Shown here: piece after piece, positions 13,566 to 22,522 of the stretch
How positions within the stretch are numbered: position 1 is the stretch's first letter
How the letters are laid out: the number at the start of each line of letters is the position of its first letter
DNA from: Bordetella parapertussis
GTDB taxonomy: Bacteria; Pseudomonadota; Gammaproteobacteria; Burkholderiales; SG8-41
Direction of reading: 5' to 3'
DNA length: 40,611 bases
Assembly: GCA_945906935.1 (NCBI GenBank)
Contig: CAMDSO010000023.1
Coordinates: forward strand, 1-40,611
Made by a program: the position numbers and the translations under genes
Notes under the pieces: model-generated
What the model saw: the letters and a program-made list of their open reading frames with translations, nothing else
What the model was told of the DNA's origin: nothing
The model's database searches: none

Positions 13566-15680
13566 CTAGTCGGCGAGCACCGCCAATGCGTCGCCCGCGA
13601 CGACTCCCGCACCCGCTGCGCGCACGAACAGCGGATTGATATCGAGTTCGAACAGGCTTCCACGCAGCTGCCACGCCATCTCAGACACGCTGGCAAGGGT
13701 TTCAGCCAGCGCGGTGATATCGCGTGCAGATTGCCCGCGCACGCCCCCGAACAACGCATGCCCGTGCAGGCTGTTGATCATCTCTCGCGCGGTAACCGTA
13801 TCGAACGGCGCCACGCGGTACACCCTGTCGTTGATCACTTCGGCGAGCGTACCGCCTAGCCCGAGCGCTACGACGGGTCCAAACACCGCATCATTGATAA
13901 CGCCAACGATGACCTCCATTGCGTCGTCAATCATTTCGCAGGCAAGTACAGCTTCGATTGTGACCTGTGGTGCGGCAAGCTTTACCCGCGCCAGCATTGA
14001 TTCAATGGCGGCTTTCAACTCCTTCTGATTGCGCAGATTGAGCATAACGCTGCCGGTATCGGATTTATGCGGCAGATCGCGCGCCAGGACCTTCGCAACC
14101 AGCGGGTAGGCCAGATCAGCTGGCAGCGCGGCACCGAGCGCGAGCACACGATCGTGCGTGACGGCGATGCCGTGGTGTGCAAGCAGCGCCTTGCTGTCTA
14201 ACTCATTGAGCACACTGCGTATTGCGCCGTGGTGTTGCGGCTTTTCATGCGGCCATGCCGGGTCGGCAGTCAGTCGTGCCCGCGTTGTGTTGAAGGTAGT
14301 GCTGGCGGACGCTACGCGGGCGAGGCCCTGTGGCGTCGTCAGCACTGGAATCTTGGCGGCGGTAAAGATACGCAGCACTTCGGTAATCGATGCCGGTGGC
14401 GCTGATGAGAACACCATGATCGGCTTTTGTGTGCTCATCGCAGCGGCGGCGAGTACCCGCGCGCCGTTCAGAGCGGGTTTGCCCTGGGCGGTTGAAAACA
14501 TGATGCAAAGCTGATCGACGGCTTCGTCAGCAAGCAGCAGGCGTACGACGTTGCTGAATTTATCGACGTTCGGGTCGTCGAGCCAACCGCCAGTGTAATC
14601 GACCGGATTGCCGCGCGCGCTGATACCGGCAACATGCCTGCGCAATTCCGTAACTGTAGCCGACGAGAGTGCGGGGATCTGCAAGCCGCATTCATCGCAG
14701 GCATCAGCAAAGACGATGGCTGCGCCACCGGATCCTCCGGTTAGTCCGATGCGCGGGCCGTGCGCTGGCTTGCCGCAGGCGAACACACGCACGAGATCGA
14801 CCACCTCGTCAATGCTGTTCACCTCGATGATACCGGCCTGCTTGAGGGCGGCCTGATAGAGGTCGTAGCGCCCGGTCATGCTTGCGGTGTGGGAGGCGAC
14901 TGCGCGCGCGCCCTGTTCGCGGCGGCCGGCTTTCCAAACGAGCAACGGTTTGCCGAGACGCGCTGCCTTGTGGCCGGCGTTCATCAGCGCGCGGCCGTCG
15001 CTGACGCCCTCGATATATGAGATCACGATGTTCGTTTGCGGATCATCGAGAAAATAATCGATGAGCTCTGGTGTGCTGATATCGGCCTCATTGCCGCTGG
15101 TGACAACATAACGCAGGCCGTGTCCCGCTTCGCTGCAGCGCATGGCGAGGCTGTAGCCAAAGCCGCCGCTTTGCGATATCAACGAAACACCGCCGGCGAT
15201 GAGGCGTGGTTCGCGCAGCATCGGCCCCATGCCGCAGTAGACCAGATCGGGAATATTGATTACGCCAAGGCAGTTCGGGCCGATAAGGCGTACGCCAGCC
15301 GTGTACGCTGCATCGATCAGTGCAGCCTCATGCGCTCGGCCGTCTTCCCCCGCTTCGCGAAAACCACCGCCGTAAATGACGGCAAAGCGTATGCCCGCCG
15401 CTCCGCACTCGCGCACCGCCGCCGCCGCGTTCTCCGCGCGCAATGCGATCATCGCTAGATCGCAGGGGCCGTCGATATCGCGCGGCGAGGCGAGGCAGGG
15501 CAGGCCTGCGACGTCCTTGTATCTGGGATTCACCGGATAGACGCGACCGCCGTAGCCCCAGCCGCACAGAATTTCGACCAGTCGTCCGCCGGGGCGCGTG
15601 AGGTCGCCGCTGGCGCCGATGACCGCGATGCCGCGAGGGTGCAGCAAGCCGTCGAAAGCGCCCATCAATGGAGGATCCAC
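13566..15680 (-). CDS. ADP-forming acyl-CoA ligase (acetyl-CoA synthetase ADP-forming family)
   Basis: A 704-residue single-chain enzyme joining the alpha- and beta-type parts of NDP-forming acyl-CoA synthetases. A CoA-binding Rossmann domain occupies about 10-105 (GIAVIGASGDLTRPG), ligase-CoA domains about 155-460 with the phosphohistidine motif SHTASM (His264) and LTGGSGGAAIV, and an ATP-grasp domain about 490-700 (YPLVAKVLARDLPHKSDTG, GVINDAVFGPVVALGLGG, ELDINPL). It should interconvert an organic acid, CoA and ATP with acyl-CoA, ADP and phosphate. The start is GTG 15680, three bases after the stop of the binding protein upstream; ATG 15665 is an alternative. Co-transcription with that binding protein suggests activation of the imported acid. 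Confidence 0.9.
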   Translation of the reverse strand: MDPPLMGAFDGLLHPRGIAVIGASGDLTRPGGRLVEILCGWGYGGRVYPVNPRYKDVAGLPCLASPRDIDGPCDLAMIALRAENAAAAVRECGAAGIRFAVIYGGGFREAGEDGRAHEAALIDAAYTAGVRLIGPNCLGVINIPDLVYCGMGPMLREPRLIAGGVSLISQSGGFGYSLAMRCSEAGHGLRYVVTSGNEADISTPELIDYFLDDPQTNIVISYIEGVSDGRALMNAGHKAARLGKPLLVWKAGRREQGARAVASHTASMTGRYDLYQAALKQAGIIEVNSIDEVVDLVRVFACGKPAHGPRIGLTGGSGGAAIVFADACDECGLQIPALSSATVTELRRHVAGISARGNPVDYTGGWLDDPNVDKFSNVVRLLLADEAVDQLCIMFSTAQGKPALNGARVLAAAAMSTQKPIMVFSSAPPASITEVLRIFTAAKIPVLTTPQGLARVASASTTFNTTRARLTADPAWPHEKPQHHGAIRSVLNELDSKALLAHHGIAVTHDRVLALGAALPADLAYPLVAKVLARDLPHKSDTGSVMLNLRNQKELKAAIESMLARVKLAAPQVTIEAVLACEMIDDAMEVIVGVINDAVFGPVVALGLGGTLAEVINDRVYRVAPFDTVTAREMINSLHGHALFGGVRGQSARDITALAETLASVSEMAWQLRGSLFELDINPLFVRAAGAGVVAGDALAVLAD

Positions 15681-15683
15681 AGG

Positions 15684-16676
15684 TTATTCAATTTTGATAT
15701 TAGCAGCCTTGATTGCAGGCGTATAACGACTCCACTCGTCATGGATGAAGCGGCCGAATGCGTCTGGCGTGCTGGTCACCGCATCGGCGCCCTGGCGCTC
15801 GATCATTTCGCGCATCTCGGGTTGTGCCATTACTGTCAGCAGCGTTGCGTGTAACTTGTCGAAAATCGCTTTCGGCGTGCCGCGGGTAGCGAGGATGCCC
15901 GTCCAGCCGGTCGATTGAAACGGCACTCCAGCCTCGGCAATGGTCGGCACCTCGGGCATTTGCGTCGAGCGCTTATCTCCGCCTGTACCGAGCGCGCGTA
16001 GTCGACCCGAGCGAATGTGCGGCAGGGCGCCGGGTAATGGCGTCACTGAGAATTGTGTTTCGTTGGCGATCACTGCTGCATTAAGCGCGCCGCCGCCCTT
16101 GTACGGCACGTGCACCGCCTCGATTCCGGCCAGAAGATTGAACTGCACCGTCGCCATATGGCTTTGTGTACCGGTGCCCGCCGAGGCGAAATTGAATTTT
16201 CCCGGCGCGGCCTTGGCTGCGGCGATAAATTCGCGCGTGGTTTTCGCTGGCAGCGAGGGATGGATCACCAAAGCATTCTGCGTCACCGCGAACAGCGACA
16301 GAGGCGCGAGATCGCGGTTCGGATCGAAGGCTAGCTTGCGGAAGAGTTGTGGTGCCACCACCTGTATGCCTGCCGAGGTGGCAAGCAGCGTATAGCCGTC
16401 ACGCGCCGCGTGGGCGACGAGCTCGAGGCCGATCATGCCGCTCGCTCCCGGCCGGTTGTCGACTACGACTTGTTGTCCGAGCGCTTCGCCAAATTTCACA
16501 GCGAAAGGGCGCGCCAGCAAATCTGTGCTGGCGCCGATGCCCTGCGGCACGATCAGGCGGATCGGGCGTTCGGGGTAACCCGCTCTTTCGGCGGCGTGCA
16601 GAATAGTGGTCGCAACAATGCCATACAGCGCAGCCGCGCATGCACTCGTTCCAATGAATGGGGTCGTCTTCAACAT
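15684..16676 (-). CDS. Bug/TctC-type periplasmic binding protein (with the acyl-CoA ligase)
   Basis: The open frame extends to 17471, but the part before ATG 16676 is antisense to the amidohydrolase gene. From 16676 the 330-residue product begins with a signal peptide (TSACAAALYGIVATTILHAA, then YPERPIRLIVP). The first loop is QGIGASTD, less glycine-rich than usual, the second NRPGASGMIG is standard, then DGYT, VPYKGGG and STGWTGILATRGTP. It is transcribed towards the ligase, whose start is three bases after its stop, and diverges from the amidohydrolase. The shared control region 16677-16808 could coordinate the two directions. Confidence 0.92.
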   Translation of the reverse strand: MLKTTPFIGTSACAAALYGIVATTILHAAERAGYPERPIRLIVPQGIGASTDLLARPFAVKFGEALGQQVVVDNRPGASGMIGLELVAHAARDGYTLLATSAGIQVVAPQLFRKLAFDPNRDLAPLSLFAVTQNALVIHPSLPAKTTREFIAAAKAAPGKFNFASAGTGTQSHMATVQFNLLAGIEAVHVPYKGGGALNAAVIANETQFSVTPLPGALPHIRSGRLRALGTGGDKRSTQMPEVPTIAEAGVPFQSTGWTGILATRGTPKAIFDKLHATLLTVMAQPEMREMIERQGADAVTSTPDAFGRFIHDEWSRYTPAIKAANIKIE

Positions 16677-16724
16677 AGAAAATTTTATTATTCGAATTTT
16701 CCAACGATACCACGCGCGCGACGG

Positions 16725-16753
16725 TTGTCGTAAGCGCTGGCCCCTCTTAGAAT
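16725..16753 (+). promoter_or_regulatory. Promoter of the amidohydrolase gene
   Basis: TTGTCG (16725-16730) and TAGAAT (16748-16753) are separated by exactly 17 bases, 55 bases before the ATG at 16809. The same TAGAAT form of the -10 box recurs in the LysR/A3 control region near 31340. Confidence 0.6.
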
Positions 16754-16808
16754 CGATCATCAAAAATCCCGCGCATTGAAGCGGTATTGATTCGATCAAG
16801 GGAGAGTC

Positions 16809-17642
16809 ATGTTTATTGCCGACGCCCAGGTTCATATCTGGGGAGCTAACACGCCCGAGCGTCCATGGCGCGACGGCCCCGTCAGACCGCACCGTGAGCC
16901 GCCGCTTGGTGCAGAAGAGCTGATCCGTGAAATGGACGCGGCTGGTGTGAGCCGCGCCATTCTGGTGCCGCCTTCCTGGGACGGCGACCGCAACGATATT
17001 TGTCTCGACGCCGTACAACAATATCCCGACCGCTTCGCCGTCATGGGGCGCATGAGCATGGAGTCGCCCGAGTCGCCTGTGAAGATGGCGACATGGCGCA
17101 AGCAGCCCGGCATGCTCGGCCTGCGCTGCAGTTTTAATCGGCCAAAGTGGTCGCCGATGCTGACCGAAGGCCACGTGGACTGGTTGTGGGATGAGGCAGA
17201 AAACGCTGGCATGCCGCTGATGCTGATGATCACGCAGCAGATGGTGCCGCTGATCGACCGCATCGCCGAACAACACCCGCACCTGCAACTCACGCTGTGC
17301 CACCTTTCCCTTAACAGCGGCAAGAAGGACGACGATGCCTTCCGCGATCTCGACCTGCTGCTGGCGATCGCGAAGCGGCCCAACGTCGCGGTCAAAGTCA
17401 GCGCGCTGCCGACCTACACCCGCGACGCCTGGCCGTACCGCGCGCTGCATCCTTATCTCAAGCGTGTGCATGCTGCCTTCGGTGCGCAGCGTATGTTTTG
17501 GGGTACCGATCTTGCGCGCCTGCCCTGCACTTACCGGCAGTCGGTGACCATGTTTACCGAGGAGATGCCGTTCTTTTCAAAGAACGATATCGAATGGATC
17601 ATGGGGCGCGGATTGTGTGAGTGGTTGGGGTGGAAGGTTTAG
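16809..17642 (+). CDS. Amidohydrolase-2 family TIM-barrel protein
   Basis: A 277-residue protein preceded by AAGGGAG. It begins MFIADAQVHIW, where family members usually have DxHxHxW; here the first metal histidine is Gln7 and His9 remains. LCHLSLN carries a barrel histidine, and WGTDLARLP near 245 holds the usual catalytic aspartate. Related proteins hydrolyse lactones or decarboxylate aromatic acids with or without a bound metal. The Gln7 substitution suggests an altered metal site. It stands alone, divergent from the binding-protein/ligase pair, and is followed by a broken cytochrome-like gene. Confidence 0.85.
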   Translation: MFIADAQVHIWGANTPERPWRDGPVRPHREPPLGAEELIREMDAAGVSRAILVPPSWDGDRNDICLDAVQQYPDRFAVMGRMSMESPESPVKMATWRKQPGMLGLRCSFNRPKWSPMLTEGHVDWLWDEAENAGMPLMLMITQQMVPLIDRIAEQHPHLQLTLCHLSLNSGKKDDDAFRDLDLLLAIAKRPNVAVKVSALPTYTRDAWPYRALHPYLKRVHAAFGAQRMFWGTDLARLPCTYRQSVTMFTEEMPFFSKNDIEWIMGRGLCEWLGWKV

Positions 17643-18226
17643 TTGCGTTGGCTGGCGACTGCTGGATTCAAACAGTTGTTGCATCAGTGCATCACACGGG
17701 GCCATCCGATTTCAGTTGTTTCATTCTTTGCCGCAGTCGTCATAGTGATGTGGGCGCCACTCATTGTGCCAAGCGATGGACGCGTTCAGGCTGTCGCCGC
17801 CGCGAGTCTGGCGCAACATCCAGCGGTCGCTATATGGTGGTCACCGGGCAGCGCAATAACTGTCACACGGCGAGTTACGCCCTGCAGAAAGGGCGTTTGC
17901 CGGAAGCTGAATGGTTGAAAGGCCGGCGCATCGGCAATGTCGGCAGTTGGGTTACTACCTACGCCACCAACCTGCGCATCAAGGTCGCCGCCCTCAGTGA
18001 AGCGCAATGGATCGCTTATATCCATAAGCTGAAAGCGAAGCCGCCGATGCCGTGGTGGGGCTTGCGCGAAACCGAAGTGCAGGACTTGCGCGCGATGTAT
18101 CAGTTCATCAAGGCGCTGGGAGCACCCGGCGAACCTACGCCGGCCGCACTGCCGCCAGAGAAAAGGCCCGCACCACCCTACACCGACTGGCCGGCGTTGT
18201 TTTCTGACTTGTCAGTCGCCGATTAA
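17643..18226 (+). pseudogene. Cytochrome-c-like protein, frameshifted, heme motif CxxCH lost
   Basis: The C-terminal 130 codons strongly resemble small periplasmic c-type cytochromes: GRYMVVTG, NNCHTASYAL, then VTTYATNLRI, PPMPWW, DLRAMYQFIKALG and EPTPAALPPEK. The expected GxCNxCHT heme motif reads GQRNNCHT because the first cysteine codon is CGC (Arg). The likely signal region (VVSFFAAVVIVMWAPLIV, up to SLAQ) lies in a different frame starting at TTG 17643, and the frames meet near 17800-17825. So there are two separate defects, a frameshift and a missing heme cysteine. A shorter protein from ATG 17834 is possible but would lack a signal peptide. The 3' end overlaps the convergent MOSC gene by 15 bases. 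Confidence 0.65.
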
Positions 18227-19006
18227 TTCGACGGTATCGCCGGTGTGTATCTCGCCGCTGCCACCGTGCGTGACCAGGGCCACCGCAAACGTCGGTTGCG
18301 CTTGGCCGAATGTTTGAGTCAGTGTCTGCATCACCTTCACATCGTAAACACCGGTCGCCGGATTTGCATGTGTGGCAAGGCAGCGCACTTTGGTTCTCAC
18401 TACCTCAAAATCGACTGCACCGATGCGCAAACGGCGACCGATCCATTGGTCTTCACTCCAGGCGGTGACGCCTTCGATGGCGATGTTGGAGCGAAAACGC
18501 AGCTCGTCGAGATCGGTGTCGCCGGTGGCCTGCGCAACAGCGGCGAGCGTGGCACGGCTGTGTAGCGTAATTTCGCCGCGTTCGCTGTCTTGATAACGAG
18601 GTGTCACGCCATCGCCGATCAATTCGAGCGGCAGGCGTTCGGGATGTCCGGCGAGCGGATTGACGGGTTGCGACAAGACATAACGTTCGACTGCGGCGGC
18701 CAGGCGCTGCCGACCTGCGCCATCAATGTTGTCGTCGGCAAGCACGGTTTCGCCCAGTGCGATGCGCAACTGTCGCGTGTGGACGTCGAAGCGCATGGTG
18801 AGGCGCGCAAGGGCAGGCGTGTTCACGAGGACGGCATAGCCGTGTTTTTTGCTCCAGGCAGTACCGGGCAGACCGGAATCAGCGAAACGAAAACCCAGTG
18901 TGCGGTCGCCGGCGATACGGCCCTCGGCGAGCACGGTCAGCGCATCACAGACCTCGGGCGTGCCGCCTTTGACGGGATAACGGTAGAGGGCGACGACGCG
19001 GGGCAT
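18212..19006 (-). CDS. MOSC-domain protein (N-terminal beta-barrel plus MOSC)
   Basis: A 264-residue protein. The N-terminal beta-barrel domain covers about 1-95 (VVALYRYPVKGG, GDRTLGFRF), and the MOSC domain about 110-262. The conserved cysteine that coordinates molybdenum in MOSC proteins is Cys209 in KVRCLATHANPATG, and a GDTVELIGD end is typical. Family members handle molybdenum cofactor sulfur or reduce N-hydroxylated compounds, often with a redox partner. It is separated from the binding-protein gene upstream by 267 bases in which no gene is visible, so it is probably transcribed independently. Confidence 0.88.
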   Translation of the reverse strand: MPRVVALYRYPVKGGTPEVCDALTVLAEGRIAGDRTLGFRFADSGLPGTAWSKKHGYAVLVNTPALARLTMRFDVHTRQLRIALGETVLADDNIDGAGRQRLAAAVERYVLSQPVNPLAGHPERLPLELIGDGVTPRYQDSERGEITLHSRATLAAVAQATGDTDLDELRFRSNIAIEGVTAWSEDQWIGRRLRIGAVDFEVVRTKVRCLATHANPATGVYDVKVMQTLTQTFGQAQPTFAVALVTHGGSGEIHTGDTVELIGD

Positions 19007-19273
19007 GTGCGGATTATCATCGATTGTGCGAACCGATGTGAAGAACGAAATCGCAAAACTTTCTCTTGCCGGCGTTCCGACTTGCAGAGGGAGCGCAGAG
19101 AAAAATGCGTTGTCCGGGGGTAAGCCCTTATCCCGCTGGAAGAGGCAGAATCGCGGGCCGACCAGTGGCGATGCGGAACGAAAATCCTTGGCGCGGGTTG
19201 ATGAAGGCTTTTGTCAGTGACACCCGCGTTGAAAAATCAACGCCTGTGTCGCAATGCGATTGCCGAATCGTTA

Positions 19274-20230
19274 TTACTCGCCGCGGATGTCGGCTTCACG
19301 AATGAGTTTGGCAATCTTTATCGTATCGGTCTTGATGGTGGCGGCGAGGGCGGCCGGAGTGCTGCCGACGGTTTTAACGCCGGACGCGAACAGGCGCTCC
19401 TTGATTTCCGGCTTGCTCAACGCACGAACGACTTCGGCATGTAGTTTATTGATGAGTGCCGCCGACGTGCCTGCCGGTGCCAGCAGGCCGTTGATGGTGA
19501 CCATCTCGTGACCGGGCAATCCCGAATCCGCAATGGTCGGCAGATCGGGCGCGAGTGCCGAGGGTTTCAGTAACGTTACCGCCAACGCGCGTAGCCAGCC
19601 GCTTTTTATCAGCGATACCACGGTCGGCGCGGTGGCGAACATCAGTTGCAGTTGCCCGGCGATCACTTCATTGAGTGCCGCCCCCGGGCTTTTGTAATTG
19701 ACCCGCACGATTTTTACGCCTGCTATGAGGTTGAAGAGTTCGACGGCCAGATGATTGGCCGTGCCCACACCCGAGGTGCCGTAGTTAAGCTCGCCTGTTT
19801 TTACCTTCGCCACGGTGATCAGTTCGCGACTCGTTTTTTCCGGCACCTCGGGATGCACGATGGCGATGTTGGGTGTGGTGACTGTTTGTGTTACCGGGAT
19901 GAAATCGCGCGGCGGATCGAACGGAACTTTCTGCAGCAGTGGAATGATCCATAGCGTGCTGCCGGTCAGGCTCAAGGTATAGCCGTCGGGGGAGGCGCGC
20001 GAAACGATTTCACCCGACATCACGCCGGTCGGGCGGTTTTCGACGATGACATGCTGCCCCAGGTTCAAGGCGAGTTCTTGCGCCAGTACCCGCGCGGAGA
20101 AATCGAGTACGCCGCCGGCGCCGGCGGTGACGATACGTATGGGTTTGGTGGGGAATATTTGCGCATGGATTGTGCCTGCTGCAAGCAGTATGAGGATGCC
20201 AGAAAATTGTTGTAGAAATTTCATGCTCAC
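19274..20230 (-). CDS. Bug/TctC-type periplasmic binding protein
   Basis: A 318-residue protein. GGAG sits five bases before GTG 20230; ATG 20224 is an alternative. The signal peptide is KFLQQFSGILILLAAGTIHA, followed by IFPTKPIRIVT. The first ligand loop AGAGGVLDF departs from GGGxD and the second, NRPTGVMSGE, is two residues shorter than NRxGAxGxIxxE, so ligand contacts differ. DGYT, VNYKSPG and HEMVTINGLLAPAGTS follow. It lies after a 333-base gap carrying a strong hairpin, so it may be uncoupled from the minus-strand genes upstream. Confidence 0.92.
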   Translation of the reverse strand: MSMKFLQQFSGILILLAAGTIHAQIFPTKPIRIVTAGAGGVLDFSARVLAQELALNLGQHVIVENRPTGVMSGEIVSRASPDGYTLSLTGSTLWIIPLLQKVPFDPPRDFIPVTQTVTTPNIAIVHPEVPEKTSRELITVAKVKTGELNYGTSGVGTANHLAVELFNLIAGVKIVRVNYKSPGAALNEVIAGQLQLMFATAPTVVSLIKSGWLRALAVTLLKPSALAPDLPTIADSGLPGHEMVTINGLLAPAGTSAALINKLHAEVVRALSKPEIKERLFASGVKTVGSTPAALAATIKTDTIKIAKLIREADIRGE

Positions 20231-20563
20231 AACGTCTCCAACCGTAGGTGGGCAACTTGTTGCACATGCTATTCCTGAAATATCAACCTGCGGTGCTTCA
20301 ACTGCGCCGGGGGCAGCGCGGTGTTTGCTTACGTTCTCCTGCGCGGCCAGGAGTGCGTAAGCAAAGAGAAAAGCGCATCAACACGGTGTCGCGCAGCGCC
20401 GCTACGTTAGGAGCGCTTGCCGCTGTTCCCATAAACCCGCCTGCGGCTAACGCCGCATAGCTGTGCCCCGGTCCGCCGGTCTTTCGTAATGCCCTGCGCG
20501 GCTTTACTGCTCGGCGGCTCTCAGGGGGTAGGCGCGCATATTCAACAAAGTTCAGTATTTACT
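20231..20563. other. Intergenic stretch with a large imperfect palindrome
   Basis: No gene is seen. The notable structure is a 42-base hairpin: TTTGCTTACG (20324-20333) with CGTAAGCAAA (20356-20365), a two-base internal mismatch, then CTCCTG (20336-20341) with CAGGAG (20348-20353) around a six-base loop. A second small palindrome, GCGGC/GCCGC, lies near 20444-20456. There is no T run, so this is more like a REP-type or mRNA-stabilising element than a simple terminator. Confidence 0.6.
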
Positions 20564-21307
20564 TTACTGTGGCAGCGGCGGCCAGATGCGGCAGGCGACA
20601 TTCGACGATTTTGGCGCATGCACGAGATGCTTGACGGTTCTCACTGACCACGCTTCGAGTTCGGGTTGTGCACGTTCGAAAAAAACAAAATGATCGTTAC
20701 GCGATTTCAATGAGTCAAATTCGTAGAGCGCGGCGTGTTTGGCCCAACCTGACACCGAGACCATCTTGCGCGCACGCACGCAGCCAGGCAGTGTTTGCAC
20801 CGAAGGCAGGCGGCATTGCGCGAACCATTCCGTCACCAGATCTTCGTTATCGTCAGAGTCGGTGCAGAAGCTGCCGAGCTGGATGCAGGGGGCGGGCATA
20901 AGCCCGTTGATAGCGGGGCCGTCTACGCGTGCTTCCTCGATCATCAGGTTGACGCGTTCACCGATGCGCATGGCAAGCATGCTGCGGTCTCTTGCAGGGA
21001 GGGCGGCGTGAAATGCGCGCGGTATCGGGTTGGCGAAGATGTGTGCTGCGCGCGCGCCAAATAGAAGGATGTAGCGGTCGCCATCGGGCACGCCGCTGAT
21101 ATGTTGGCCGACGCGCCCTGTGCCACCGCCTTGCGGCACGATATTTGATTCGGACGCATAGTGTGCGGCCCACAGCACGCCGGGGCGCTCGAGTACCTTT
21201 GGAATGTATTCATCATGCAACCAGGCCAGATGTTGGTCCCGACCCGCCGGCGGCAGGTCGTACCAGGTAAACCACAGGGCGCGGTCAGTAACGGTTGCTT
21301 CACTCAT
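20564..21307 (-). CDS. Conserved hypothetical protein with two dimeric alpha/beta-barrel-like halves
   Basis: I do not recognise a named family. The protein of about 247 residues reads as two similar alpha/beta halves: one near 8-95 (WFTWYDLPP, HDEYIPKVLERPGV, GDRYILLFGA) and one near 150-230 (VTEWFAQCRLPSV, LPGCVRARK, HAALYEFDS). This recalls dimeric alpha/beta-barrel (EthD or monooxygenase-like) proteins. There is no signal peptide, so it is cytoplasmic. ATG 21307 overlaps the upstream binding-protein stop by eight bases (ATGAGTGA), showing coupling; ATG 21325 is an alternative start. A small-molecule isomerase, decarboxylase or binding role would fit the fold but is not shown. Confidence 0.65.
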   Translation of the reverse strand: MSEATVTDRALWFTWYDLPPAGRDQHLAWLHDEYIPKVLERPGVLWAAHYASESNIVPQGGGTGRVGQHISGVPDGDRYILLFGARAAHIFANPIPRAFHAALPARDRSMLAMRIGERVNLMIEEARVDGPAINGLMPAPCIQLGSFCTDSDDNEDLVTEWFAQCRLPSVQTLPGCVRARKMVSVSGWAKHAALYEFDSLKSRNDHFVFFERAQPELEAWSVRTVKHLVHAPKSSNVACRIWPPLPQ

Positions 21308-22271
21308 CGTGGATACCTGCTTCATGGATCAGCTTGCCCCATTTTGTAATTTCGGATTTCACCGTTGCGGTGAATTCGGCGGGCGTGCTGCCCACCGTTT
21401 CAACGCCAGTGGCGAGAAAACGTTCGCGAACCTCGGCGCGTTGTAGAAATTTCGCAATTTCGCCGCTCAACCGGTTGGCGATTGCAGTGGGTGTGCCGGC
21501 TGGTGCGAACACCCCGTTCAATGCCACCGCTTCATAGCCGGGCACGGTGGCAGCCACCGTCGGCACGCCCGGAAATAATGTCGACGGTGTGGCGCTTGTC
21601 ACCGCCAGTGCGCGCGCCTTGCCGGATTTTATATGCGCTGTGATTGATGCCGCGGTGGCGAACATCAGTTGGACTTGTCCGCCCAGCAGGCCGATGACCG
21701 CCGGGCCGCCGCCTTTGTAAGGCACGGCGGTGATTTGAGTTTTCGTCATCGATTTGAACAACTCGGCGGAAAGGTGGGGCGGTCCGCCGGCCGCCGCACG
21801 TGCGTAATTGAGTTCGCCGGGACGCGCTCTGGCAAGCGCAATGACATCGCCAATGCTGCTTGCCGCCAATGTGGGATGCACTGCAAGCACGTTCGGTGCA
21901 CGGTCGGTCAATGTGATCGCCTGAAAATCCCGTTGTGGATCGTAGGCGATATTTTGGCGCATCAAGGGTGCGATCCAGATCGTGCTGCCGTAGGCAAGCA
22001 AGGTGTGGCCGTCAGGCACCGCTTTCGCCAGTACTTCGCCGGCAATCACACCGCTGCCGCCGCCGCGGTTTTCGACGATCACCGGCTGGCCAAAACTGTC
22101 GGAGAGCCCTTGTGCGACCATGCGCGCGACGAAGTCCGTGCCGCCCCCCGGTTCGGAGGTGAGAATGCGGATGGGTTTGGTCGGGAATGATTGGGCGTGT
22201 GCTGGAAAGGTTGCCGCCAGCGCAACGGCTAACGCCAACCATTTATCAAGCGTAGAGTTTTTTTGAGACAC
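21300..22271 (-). CDS. Bug/TctC-type periplasmic binding protein
   Basis: The open frame extends to 22526, but the signal peptide (KNSTLDKWLALAVALAATFP, cleavage near AHAQ) begins at GTG 22271, which has AGGGGGT seven bases upstream, so that start is used and the product is 323 residues. Loop 1 is SEPGGGTD, loop 2 NRGGGSGVIAGE, then DGHT, VPYKGGG and YEAVALNGVFAPAGTP. It is closest in appearance to the binding proteins at 10846 and 19274. Its stop overlaps the next gene's start. The 251 bases upstream, up to the SDR stop at 22523, contain no recognisable gene. Confidence 0.92.
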   Translation of the reverse strand: MSQKNSTLDKWLALAVALAATFPAHAQSFPTKPIRILTSEPGGGTDFVARMVAQGLSDSFGQPVIVENRGGGSGVIAGEVLAKAVPDGHTLLAYGSTIWIAPLMRQNIAYDPQRDFQAITLTDRAPNVLAVHPTLAASSIGDVIALARARPGELNYARAAAGGPPHLSAELFKSMTKTQITAVPYKGGGPAVIGLLGGQVQLMFATAASITAHIKSGKARALAVTSATPSTLFPGVPTVAATVPGYEAVALNGVFAPAGTPTAIANRLSGEIAKFLQRAEVRERFLATGVETVGSTPAEFTATVKSEITKWGKLIHEAGIHDE

Positions 22272-22522
22272 TGGATTTACCCCCTGGTTTCGCCGGGAAA
22301 ATGCGAGATGGTAGCCCCGCGCCTCGTTGCCTGCAGGGCTGGCGACCCGGGTCTCGACTGTTGTTGATAATTCGCCTGAAGGCACAAGACATGGAAGCGA
22401 CTGCCGGGCCGTTCCCAGGGAAAACAGAGGCACCGACTTGAGATAAAGCGCAAACGTCTCTGCAACCAGTGCCGCTCTCTCAGCCCGGTCTTGTTGTGCA
22501 TAGAACGGCGATCTTGAGGTGA

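Noticed and set aside
12645-15680. Gentisate or homogentisate pathway from the bicupin and ligase
   Set aside because: The second cupin lacks a clear metal site and no fumarylacetoacetate hydrolase or isomerase partner is adjacent; the assignment would be guesswork.
15684-17471. 595-codon minus-strand open frame
   Set aside because: Only the part from 16676 is a binding protein with a signal peptide; the upstream part is antisense to the amidohydrolase gene and has no protein-like pattern.
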